DNA from: Paenibacillus sp. 1781tsa1
GTDB taxonomy: Bacteria; Bacillota; Bacilli; Paenibacillales; Paenibacillaceae
Length of the DNA stretch: 64,000 nucleotides
Reading direction: 5' to 3'
NCBI RefSeq assembly: GCF_024159265.1
Contig: NZ_JAMYWY010000001.1
Location: forward strand, 3,720,001 to 3,784,000
Positions within the stretch are counted from its first letter, which is position 1. Every line of letters begins with the position of its first letter. Shown here one piece after another: positions 52,281-60,546 of the stretch. The position numbers and the translations under genes were made by a program. Below the pieces are notes generated by a model. It saw only the letters and a program-made list of their open reading frames with translations, made no database searches and was not told where the DNA came from.

Positions 52281-53177
52281 ATGACACGTAAATGGTCCTT
52301 ATTTTCCGTTATAAACTATACCATTCTCGCTTTGGTCGGATTCTCCATGATCTACCCGTTTATTTACATCCTGGCGTACTCGCTGAATGACGGCAAGGAT
52401 TCCATGCAGGGCGCGATCTATTTCCTTCCACGACAATTTACACTGGAGAACTATGCCCAGGTATTTGATAACACACGCATCTGGAAGGCGTACCAGATCA
52501 CCATCATGCGAACCGTGCTGGGTACGTTCCTTCATGTGATTCTGTGTACATTGATGGCTTACGCGCTCTCGAAGAAATCATTGCCGGGCCGTTCATTTTT
52601 CACCTTTTACATCTTTTTGCCTACGATTTTCAGTGCCGGATTCATCCCGTTCTTCATTACGCTTCAGAAGCTGCATCTGATCAATACCTTCTGGGTGTAC
52701 GTCTTACCGCTGTTATTCAACTTCATGCATATCATCATTATCCGGACCTTTCTGCAAGGTATTCCGGAAGAGCTTGAGGAATCAGCCCACATTGACGGGT
52801 ATGGGGATTTTCAAATCTTCATTCGCATCATTCTGCCTCTCTCGGGACCCGTGCTGGCAACGATCTCTCTTTTTATTGGGGTCGCCCACTGGAATGACTG
52901 GTTCTCGGGTGCCTACTATGTATCCAACAAGGATCTGATTCCGGTGCAAACCCTCTTGCAGGAGATGCTGACCGAAGCGGAGTCGCTGTCCAATTCGATG
53001 CAGCGCGCAGCACAACAGGGCGGGCAGACGATTGGCAGTTCAGGCGGAGCGGGTGCGACACCCGAATCCCTGCGTATGGCTTTGCTTGTCATTACGGTCT
53101 TCCCGATCCTGTGTATCTACCCGTTCCTGCAACGATATTTCGTAAAAGGAGTGATGATCGGTTCGGTGAAAGGTTAG
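52281..53177 (+). CDS. Carbohydrate ABC transporter permease (LplC/YtcP-like)
   Basis: Second permease of the importer, 298 aa. The start FSVINYTILALVGFSMIYPF with IYILAYSLNDGK is typical of LplC/YtcP. The EAA loop reads PEELEESAHIDGYGDFQIFI and RIILPLSGPVLATISLF. A Gln/Ser/Gly-rich cytoplasmic or external loop (MQRAAQQGGQTIGSSGGAGA) precedes the last helix, which ends in RYFVKGVMIGSVKG, as in relatives. ATG 52281 lies seven bases after AAGGAGG; the GTG at 52278 is in frame. Only 12 bp separate it from the first permease. Confidence 0.96.
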   Translation: MTRKWSLFSVINYTILALVGFSMIYPFIYILAYSLNDGKDSMQGAIYFLPRQFTLENYAQVFDNTRIWKAYQITIMRTVLGTFLHVILCTLMAYALSKKSLPGRSFFTFYIFLPTIFSAGFIPFFITLQKLHLINTFWVYVLPLLFNFMHIIIIRTFLQGIPEELEESAHIDGYGDFQIFIRIILPLSGPVLATISLFIGVAHWNDWFSGAYYVSNKDLIPVQTLLQEMLTEAESLSNSMQRAAQQGGQTIGSSGGAGATPESLRMALLVITVFPILCIYPFLQRYFVKGVMIGSVKG

Positions 53178-53258
53178 GTGATCCTGACCCGGAATTAGCT
53201 GAGTTTTTACCAGGCTTGACCCAGATCATTCATCATCATATTTCAGGAGGCGATTGGT

Positions 53259-54914
53259 TTGAACCGAATTTGGTCGAAAGGCGTATCCGTATTACTCGTG
53301 TCCATCCTGGTTGGAGGATCGTTGAGCGGATGCACGGATTCATCAGGAAACGGGAATAGCGGAGAAGCAGCTGATGGTTCATACAAGCTCAAAATATTGC
53401 ACAACTGGAACGGTTCGGGTGGTTCGGATAACGGAATAACGCCTGTGGAAGAAGTCATCAAGGAGAAGACTGGCGTCACGCTGGATTGGGAGTATACCAA
53501 AGGCAGTGAGACCGAGAAGGTAAACCAGATATTTGCCACGCAGGATCTGCCGGATATCTATACCGGACCCGCATGGGGAGGTGAGCTGGATGGCATTATC
53601 AAGGCGGCCAAAGAAGGGCAGCTCGTCGATATTTCCGACAAATTGGGGGACTATCCTAACCTCGCGAAATCCATTGCTGAAGAAAATGTACCGCCAGCGC
53701 TCTACGAAAAAGCGATTAATGCCTATGACGGCAAAAAATATCTACTCCTGCAAAACCAGCCTGCCCAGAATGAAGATGGCATGGATTGGCTGTACGGCTT
53801 CTATGTTCGCAAGGATATCGCGGATAAGGTGGGTATAGACCCTCAATCGGTCGTGACAAAGGAGGAATTCTATAACTTCCTCAAAGCAATCAAGGATGCC
53901 AATCTGCAAGAGAACGGGCAGCCGGTCTTTCCACTGGGTGGCTTCAGCAACGGCTGGTCCGTCGGCATCGGCAATACCATGTTCAATTCGGGTGGCAGTT
54001 ATGTTGACAAAGGTGACGGAACGGTAGAGCATAACTTTTTCACCAAAGGTTATGAAGAATACACCCTGTTCTATCGGAAACTGGTTGAAGAAGGGTTAAT
54101 GGACCCGGAAGCATTCACCCAGACTGACCCGATCGCCAAGGAGAAAATCAATCAGGGCCGCATCGCCATTCTGGCCGCACACTATCCGGCCATTCTGGAT
54201 GCCTCCAAAGAATATGTTACTTCACATCCTGGAAGCGATTACATCCCGATCGGCCCTTTGGAGCGTGCAGATGTTGAACCGAATCGGCCTGCGGATCTGG
54301 GCATTCAGGGCAACAACGTAACAGCGATCACCAAAAACTGCAAGGGCGCATGTGTAGATGCGGCGCTGAAGTTCCTCGATTACATGGCTTCCGATGAAGG
54401 ATTTATGCTGGCAAGATACGGAGTGCAGGGCGTTCATTGGGATATGAAGGAGGGTAAACCTGTTGCCAATAAGGAGTGGTTCGATAAATTTACGGCAGAT
54501 CAATCGGGTAAAGTTCGCAAGAACGAAGGCATTTCCATTGGTCTGGAATCCATCACGGGGCCTGATCGAATCAATTCGGTCGCAGGCGGAGATATCTGGG
54601 CCGATCAGAAACGGCTTGATGCCATGGAACAAGCCAGAAAAATTCTGCGTCCTAATGGCATTCATGTCATTACAGCCTATAACCCGGGCGATGTGATGAC
54701 CAAAGCACCGGAATGGGAGATGCTGAAGCCTTCCATGGACCGGATGGGTGATGCCTGGAAGGAAGCAATCTTTGCGAAATCGGATGAAGCGGCGTTGGGC
54801 ATTATCAACGAGCTTCGCGAGCAGCTTCGAAAGACCGGATATGATCAAGCCATGCAGTTTACGAACGAAAACTTGAAAGGGAAAGACGTAGTTACCGTTC
54901 AGATGCCGAACTGA
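53259..54914 (+). CDS. Extracellular solute-binding lipoprotein of the sugar importer
   Basis: ABC solute-binding protein of the LplA-like family 1 group (551 aa). The signal peptide MNRIWSKGVSVLLVSILVGG ends at a lipobox LSGC (Cys 25), so it is anchored on the outer face of the membrane. A Ser/Gly/Asn linker follows, then the binding domain (LKILHNWNGSGGSDNGITPV, DLPDIYTGPAWGGELDGIIK, YLLLQNQPAQNEDGMDWLYG). Start TTG 53259 has CAGGAGG eight bases upstream. The size (over 500 aa) suits binding of larger oligosaccharides. It is encoded 81 bp after the permeases and sets the ligand range of the locus. Confidence 0.96.
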   Translation: MNRIWSKGVSVLLVSILVGGSLSGCTDSSGNGNSGEAADGSYKLKILHNWNGSGGSDNGITPVEEVIKEKTGVTLDWEYTKGSETEKVNQIFATQDLPDIYTGPAWGGELDGIIKAAKEGQLVDISDKLGDYPNLAKSIAEENVPPALYEKAINAYDGKKYLLLQNQPAQNEDGMDWLYGFYVRKDIADKVGIDPQSVVTKEEFYNFLKAIKDANLQENGQPVFPLGGFSNGWSVGIGNTMFNSGGSYVDKGDGTVEHNFFTKGYEEYTLFYRKLVEEGLMDPEAFTQTDPIAKEKINQGRIAILAAHYPAILDASKEYVTSHPGSDYIPIGPLERADVEPNRPADLGIQGNNVTAITKNCKGACVDAALKFLDYMASDEGFMLARYGVQGVHWDMKEGKPVANKEWFDKFTADQSGKVRKNEGISIGLESITGPDRINSVAGGDIWADQKRLDAMEQARKILRPNGIHVITAYNPGDVMTKAPEWEMLKPSMDRMGDAWKEAIFAKSDEAALGIINELREQLRKTGYDQAMQFTNENLKGKDVVTVQMPN

Positions 54915-54958
54915 TCACCTCCATATTCTTACTTTTAATTTGAAGGAGTTGCATTCAT

Positions 54959-56965
54959 ATGACGACCGAGTTCAGACCGCCTTCCGTACCTCTGGTTACT
55001 GTGGACCCTTATTTTAGCGTATGGTCGGCCGCGGACCATCTGTATGAAGATCATACCCGGCATTGGACCAACAAAACGAATGGCATGGTGGGCTTGGCGG
55101 TGATCGATGGAAAGGTACGACGATTTATGGGGAAAGTGGGATCGCAGGAGCGTACAGCTGTCCAGGAACCTGAAGTGCTTGTGCAGACCAGCCTGACTGT
55201 CCAGCCCGTAACGACTCGATATACGTTTCAAGGGGAAGGAATTGAACTTCATGTTCAGTTCAATACACCTTTATTGCTGGATGATCTGGACCTGTTATCC
55301 AGGCCGGTGACGTATTTGACTTTTCAGGCCAAATCCATCGATGGGGCCTCCCATCAAGTCAAAATATATTTTGATGTGACAGGTGAATGGTGTGTAAACA
55401 CATCCGACCAACACATTACATGGGAACGCCATGTGATTGAGGGGCAATGGAATGTCATGTCCATGGGCACTGTGGATCAGCCCGTATTACAGCTTGCCGG
55501 TGATGATACACGAATCGATTGGGGATATATGGTTCTGGCTGTTCCCCAATCTTCCGATATCCAGACGGCCATTCATTCAGTAACGGGCCGTGAGCAGTAT
55601 GCACGCACTGGACAATTGCCGATCGAAGATGATCATCCTCAGCCGCGAGCTGTATCGGACAACATGCCGGTTATGGCCGCCGAGATCGATCTGGGGGCTG
55701 TCCGGGACGAACCGATATCCGAATTTCTCATGCTTGCGTATGACGATATCCATGCGATTGAATATTTTCAACAACCGCTGCCTGCATATTGGAAGCGAAG
55801 TGGATTAACATTTCATGAAATGCTGTTGATGGCAGCTCAACAATACGAAGAGATTCAGCAGCGCTGTGATCGTTTTAACCTGGAGCTCCTGGAAGAGAGC
55901 CAAGACGCAGGCGGCGATAAATATCGGGATATGGTGGCGCTAACGTACAGACAGGCGATTGCGGCGCATAAGCTGGTTGCCGATGAGGAGGGGAATGTTC
56001 TATTTTTCTCCAAAGAGAATTTCAGCAACGGATGTATCGCTACGGTGGATGTCAGTTACCCTTCGATCCCATTATTCCTGAGATACAACCCTGAACTGAT
56101 CAAGGGCATGATGCGTCCAATTTACCAGTATGCGATGAGCCCGGATTGGACGTTTGATTTTGCTCCTCATGATGTAGGAACCTACCCTAGGGCCAACGGT
56201 CAGGTATATGGAGAGAATAAGCTGGAATACCAGATGCCGATTGAGGAATGCGGCAATATGCTGCTGATGGCTGCGGCGGTCAGCAAATACGAGGGAGATA
56301 TCGAATTTGCTCGGCAGCATTGGAAACCTCTTACGCGATGGGCAGATTATTTGCTGCACAATGGACTCGATCCTGTAAACCAACTGTGCACAGATGACTT
56401 TGCGGGACATTTGGCACACAATACCAATTTATCGATCAAGGCCATATTGGGTATCGCTGCGTATTCCTACCTGTGTGAAAAGCTCGGTTTGCAGGAAGGG
56501 GCGAAGTACCTGGAGGAAGCTCGGAACATGGCTCAGGAGTGGGTGTCCATGGCAGATGCCGGGGACCATTATAAGCTGACGTTTGACAGTCCAACCGAGT
56601 CATGGAGCATGAAGTACAATCTGGTGTGGGATCATCTGCTCGACCTGCACCTGTTCCCGAAAGAGATCGCCGCCAAAGAACTTGAATATTACATGCACAA
56701 ACAAAACCGCTATGGCCTGCCGCTGGATAGCCGTGAAACGTATACCAAATCCGATTGGCTGGTCTGGTGTGCCTCCATGAGTACAACGAAAGCGCAGTTT
56801 GAATCGTTCATTTCACCGCTGTGGGATTTCATGAACGAAACCTCATCTCGTGTTCCCGTAACGGATTGGTATGACACGATCACCGCTAAGCAGATGAATT
56901 TTCAGAATCGTTCTGTGGTCGGCGGCTTCTTTATCCAATTACTCATGCAACAGTCTACAGACTAA
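54959..56965 (+). CDS. Glutaminase A-like protein (DUF4964/5127/4965/1793), six-hairpin fold
   Basis: Protein of 668 aa with the architecture annotated as glutaminase A (GtaA)-like. The N-terminal FRPPSVPLVTVDPYFSVWSA, then LYEDHTRHWTNK, is the DUF4964/5127 opening. The middle YRQAIAAHKLVADEEGNVLF with KENFSNGCIATVDVSYPSIP is DUF4965. The (alpha/alpha)6 part includes FDFAPHDVGTYPRANGQVY, MPIEECGNMLLMAAAVSKYE and TDDFAGHLAHNTNLSIKAIL, ending RSVVGGFFIQLL. The fold is that of many glycosidases. Fungal homologues are secreted; this copy has no signal peptide and lies in a sugar operon, so I favour a role on imported glycans. GAAGGAG precedes the ATG. Confidence 0.85.
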   Translation: MTTEFRPPSVPLVTVDPYFSVWSAADHLYEDHTRHWTNKTNGMVGLAVIDGKVRRFMGKVGSQERTAVQEPEVLVQTSLTVQPVTTRYTFQGEGIELHVQFNTPLLLDDLDLLSRPVTYLTFQAKSIDGASHQVKIYFDVTGEWCVNTSDQHITWERHVIEGQWNVMSMGTVDQPVLQLAGDDTRIDWGYMVLAVPQSSDIQTAIHSVTGREQYARTGQLPIEDDHPQPRAVSDNMPVMAAEIDLGAVRDEPISEFLMLAYDDIHAIEYFQQPLPAYWKRSGLTFHEMLLMAAQQYEEIQQRCDRFNLELLEESQDAGGDKYRDMVALTYRQAIAAHKLVADEEGNVLFFSKENFSNGCIATVDVSYPSIPLFLRYNPELIKGMMRPIYQYAMSPDWTFDFAPHDVGTYPRANGQVYGENKLEYQMPIEECGNMLLMAAAVSKYEGDIEFARQHWKPLTRWADYLLHNGLDPVNQLCTDDFAGHLAHNTNLSIKAILGIAAYSYLCEKLGLQEGAKYLEEARNMAQEWVSMADAGDHYKLTFDSPTESWSMKYNLVWDHLLDLHLFPKEIAAKELEYYMHKQNRYGLPLDSRETYTKSDWLVWCASMSTTKAQFESFISPLWDFMNETSSRVPVTDWYDTITAKQMNFQNRSVVGGFFIQLLMQQSTD

Positions 56966-56989
56966 TGGGTGTGAAGGCAGGTGGTGAGT

Positions 56990-59900
56990 ATGAAGGCAGA
57001 CGCAGAAGAAATCTGTAACCCTTCCATACAACTCAAACAACAATTTGCGAATCCGGATGAAACATATCGTCCACAGCCTTTTTGGTTTCTGAATCATGAG
57101 CTGGAGAAGACGGAACTGGAGAGCCAGATTCAATCCATGTATGAAGCGGGTGTCGGCGGTGTGGTTCTGCATGCTCGGCATGGGATGCTAATCCCATATC
57201 TCTCGCCGGAATTTATGGATGTGCTGGAGTTCTGCACAGCAGAATGCGAGAAACGAAATATGGTTGTTTGGCTGTACGATGAGGAGAATTGGCCGAGCGG
57301 AACATTGGGTGGAAAACTGACACGGGAACAACCGGAATATCGCATGCGTTATTTGAGAATAGAGGAAAAGCGATATGTGCGAGATGCGCCGCAGGAAAGC
57401 TTGAAGCTGGATTTTGCCTCCCATGATCACAATGAGCTGATTGCCATCCTGGCCTATCGCGCGGTTAACCGCAATGGAGAGTGGTTGCTTTATGATGAAC
57501 CGGAAAATATCACGCATTGTTGGGGAGAGGAGTGGAGTCCGGGTCACGCCCATAATTCTTATATTGTTCTCGCTTGCTGGTCATGTGAGATTGCCGAGGG
57601 AATCACCTTCGCTAAAGGGTATTACCTGGATACATTGAATCCGGAAGCGGTTCAGTCTTTCATTCGGATGTCTTATGAACCGTTTCTGGCATTAAAGCCC
57701 TATTACGGATCAACCATTCAAGGGGTGTTTACTGACGAGCCGGGTCTTATGATTCACGATGGCTTCTTTGGGGTGGAGGCCATCCGAACCGCCGTTCATG
57801 ATGTGGAGGCTACTTTGCCTGGGCTCGTCTTCGCTTGGACTGAGGGGATGGTCGAACGATATCAGCAAGAGAACGGGTATGATTTAATCCCGCGGTTGGG
57901 GGCATTGTTGTATCCCATGGCAAACGGCAGCCGATCCGCAAGACAGCAATATTATGATACGATCACCCGCTGGTACGTGGATGGATATCATGCAGCGATT
58001 CGTACATGGTGTGGACAATCCGGTCTGCTCTATATCGGTCATACGCTGGAGGAGCCTGTCTGGGGGCAGGCTCGATCTCAAGGCAATCAGACCCGGGTAT
58101 TGCAGCAATTCCACTATGCAGGCGTGGATTATCTCACTCCCGGCATCGGGTCAAAGGCGAATCCGCATCGCATTGTGTCCGTCAAGACGGCGGCTTCTGT
58201 CGCGCAGCTGAACAGGAAGGAACGGGTGATCTGTGAAGCCTTTGGTGCAAGTGGTCATGGTTATTCCATGCGCCAGCGGCGACTTGATGCCAATTTTATG
58301 GCTTTCTTGGGAGTTAATCTGTTTATTCCGCATGCATTCTATTATTCGTTTGCCGGGTATCGGAAGACCGACTTTCCACCGACTGAATTCAAACATGCAC
58401 CCCATTGGCTGCATTATCGTGCTTTTGCCGATTATATAGGGCGATTGAGTCTGCTTGGAGCAAAAGGAAAACGAACGCCGGAAGTTCTGCTGTTATCGCC
58501 TATCCATACGGTATATGAAACCATGTTCACATCAGGCGAAGCGGATATGCATCCTTCATCAGATGTGCTGTTCTCGCTTTTGTCAGATCGCTTGCTGCGA
58601 TCCTCTATCGACTACGACTATGTGGATGAATGCCAGCTTCGCGAAGCGCTCCTTGTTGAAGGAGAGGGTTTGCAATTTGATGGCCATGGATATTCGATCC
58701 TCGTTATGCCGGAAATAGAGGTGATGTCAAGAGATGTTGCAGCCAGGCTTGTATCCTTTGTTAACCAGGGCGGCACGTTAATTGCGATAGGTACGATTCC
58801 GCAGCATAGTGAATTTTTGCGGCATGATTCGGTGTTGTTGAAGGATATCCAGCAGCTGTTTGGTTCCGATCCGCCGCACGGAAAATTACGTGCTGTTGGC
58901 AAGGGGCACAGCCTCTTTTATTCCATGGATGACGCTGTTCATCAAGGCGGTCAGAGTCAGCATCTGGATCAACTCGAAGCGTTTTGTATTCGATTAGGGG
59001 AGTTGATCAGAGAACCACCGGTAATACGATGGGATTGGATTGAAGGACAGTCTGACGATTTGATTAGCGTCGAACGCAGAATTGGAAATCTGGTGTATGT
59101 ATGGCTGATGAATTGGTCGGAGCACTCCGTGACCATTAAGTTCATTTGCGATGAAAAGAAAGGTGGCTTGGAAGAGTGGGAGTTGGAGAGTGGAAGAGTA
59201 TGCTGCATTGACGCTGAATCGTCCCTTTCATTCGTACCCGGAGAGCTGCGTGTGCTGTCGGTAAGTCCTCAAGAGAGCTCCTCTTTTCCGCTAGAACGTA
59301 CGGATCATGCGGAGTATACAGAGCAAGCGTGCCTGGGAGATAAATCTTTTTCCACGAATGTGGTAGAGGTCATTCTGGATGAGCAGTGGGGGTTCAGGAC
59401 CGCAGGCCCCAACGTTCTTCTGCTAGATCAATGGCATGTCACGTTGAATGACCGACATTCCAGGATGAACGCGATCATGCCCGGGCAAGTAAATACGTAT
59501 CGAACGACGTTTGGCATGACGCCAAAATTGATTGAACGGCTTCAATACCGCTGTGGTTCGGATCGTTCCGGTAAGGCGGGAGAAGAATCATGGGGCAGGA
59601 TGGAATTGCTTCTGGATGATGTAGATCAGAACATTCCATCCCATATCGGATTTTTGCAGCGTAGGCGTAATCTGGAAATATTCGTCAATGGGGTACGTCA
59701 GGAAGCGTTAAGACGCTCTTCGTGGCAGGATGGTGATTATGACAGTGTAGATATCACTCCACATTTGTTGGCTTGCGAGAATGAGTTGGAAATTCTGACG
59801 GTTTCGTTATTGGAGCCAATGCCCGCTATTTCATTCCCAGCATTTCTGATTGGTCCGTTCGCGATAGAAAACGATACGACGTTAACTACCGATGTGGAAC

Positions 59901-60271
59901 AATGGGGTGGATGTTGGAATACTGCTGGCTATCCTTATTATTCAGGTACGGGTGTCTACTCGCAGCAGGTGGATCTGTCTAACGTAAACTTAGCTGCAAA
60001 TGAGGAGCTATGGCTGGTAGCCGAAGATATAAGGGAGACAGCAAGCCTATATGTGAATGATATTGAAGCAGGTATCCGTTTATGGCCGCCTTACCAATGG
60101 AACATAACGCCATATATTCAAGAAGGATTGAATGAAATGAACTTACATGCCGCAAATACACTGGAGAATTTGTATGGAAAGTCAGCGCTGACATCAGGAA
60201 TTAATGGACAGGTGAGGTTGATCCGACGAACGCGAAGAACATCACAGACGCAACATCACAACAAATCATAA
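56990..60271 (+). CDS. GH106-like glycoside hydrolase
   Basis: Very large cytoplasmic enzyme (1093 aa) of the alpha-L-rhamnosidase GH106-like superfamily. The barrel begins YRPQPFWFLNHELEKTELES and VGGVVLHARHGMLIPYLSPE; VVWLYDEENWPSGTLGGKLT is diagnostic. Candidate catalytic acids are Glu in GVFTDEPGLM (about 250) and Glu in ERVICEAFGASGHGYSMRQR (about 416). VNLFIPHAFYYSFAGYRKTD follows. The last 300 residues hold beta-sandwich domains with a galactose-binding-like end (DVEQWGGCWNTAGYPYYSGT, EDIRETASLYVNDIEAGIRL). ATG 56990 is used, with AGGTGGTGA just before; GTG 56981 is also in frame. No signal peptide. True sugar specificity is open, since most of this superfamily is uncharacterised. Confidence 0.85.
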   Translation: MKADAEEICNPSIQLKQQFANPDETYRPQPFWFLNHELEKTELESQIQSMYEAGVGGVVLHARHGMLIPYLSPEFMDVLEFCTAECEKRNMVVWLYDEENWPSGTLGGKLTREQPEYRMRYLRIEEKRYVRDAPQESLKLDFASHDHNELIAILAYRAVNRNGEWLLYDEPENITHCWGEEWSPGHAHNSYIVLACWSCEIAEGITFAKGYYLDTLNPEAVQSFIRMSYEPFLALKPYYGSTIQGVFTDEPGLMIHDGFFGVEAIRTAVHDVEATLPGLVFAWTEGMVERYQQENGYDLIPRLGALLYPMANGSRSARQQYYDTITRWYVDGYHAAIRTWCGQSGLLYIGHTLEEPVWGQARSQGNQTRVLQQFHYAGVDYLTPGIGSKANPHRIVSVKTAASVAQLNRKERVICEAFGASGHGYSMRQRRLDANFMAFLGVNLFIPHAFYYSFAGYRKTDFPPTEFKHAPHWLHYRAFADYIGRLSLLGAKGKRTPEVLLLSPIHTVYETMFTSGEADMHPSSDVLFSLLSDRLLRSSIDYDYVDECQLREALLVEGEGLQFDGHGYSILVMPEIEVMSRDVAARLVSFVNQGGTLIAIGTIPQHSEFLRHDSVLLKDIQQLFGSDPPHGKLRAVGKGHSLFYSMDDAVHQGGQSQHLDQLEAFCIRLGELIREPPVIRWDWIEGQSDDLISVERRIGNLVYVWLMNWSEHSVTIKFICDEKKGGLEEWELESGRVCCIDAESSLSFVPGELRVLSVSPQESSSFPLERTDHAEYTEQACLGDKSFSTNVVEVILDEQWGFRTAGPNVLLLDQWHVTLNDRHSRMNAIMPGQVNTYRTTFGMTPKLIERLQYRCGSDRSGKAGEESWGRMELLLDDVDQNIPSHIGFLQRRRNLEIFVNGVRQEALRRSSWQDGDYDSVDITPHLLACENELEILTVSLLEPMPAISFPAFLIGPFAIENDTTLTTDVEQWGGCWNTAGYPYYSGTGVYSQQVDLSNVNLAANEELWLVAEDIRETASLYVNDIEAGIRLWPPYQWNITPYIQEGLNEMNLHAANTLENLYGKSALTSGINGQVRLIRRTRRTSQTQHHNKS

Positions 60272-60292
60272 AAAAAACATTAAAAATGCGTG

Positions 60293-60529
60293 TTTAAAAA
60301 GTCAGGTTTTCAGCACCGAAGCTTATGCTTCCGAAGTGCGTTTTTTCAAAACGCTGGAGTTGGATGAAGCTAGGGACGGAGTAGCGGAGCTACACGTTTT
60401 TGGAGAAAACGGCTTAAGAAGCATGTGCTTGCAAACCTACGTGAGCAACGGAAGGCCCGGCTGAATTCAAGATTCGATGTCGAAATTGCTTCTCGAGTTA
60501 CCTCGTGATCAAAAGTTGACTTTTTGAAT
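60293..60529. repeat. Structured inverted-repeat element (MITE-like)
   Basis: Terminal inverted repeats of about 25 bp: TTAAAAAGTCAGGTTTTCA.CAC at the left, and the complement of GTGATCAAAAGTTGACTTTTTGAA at the right. Inside are several short hairpins: GAAGC-TTAT-GCTTC, GTAGC-GGA-GCTAC, AAGCA-TG-TGCTT. No open frame fills it. It separates the GH106-like and GxGYxYP genes. Confidence 0.65.
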
Positions 60530-60546
60530 TACCTCTAAAAGGAGAT

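Noticed and set aside
54222..54848. 208-aa minus-strand frame opposite the solute-binding protein
   Set aside because: Antisense shadow without recognisable domains.
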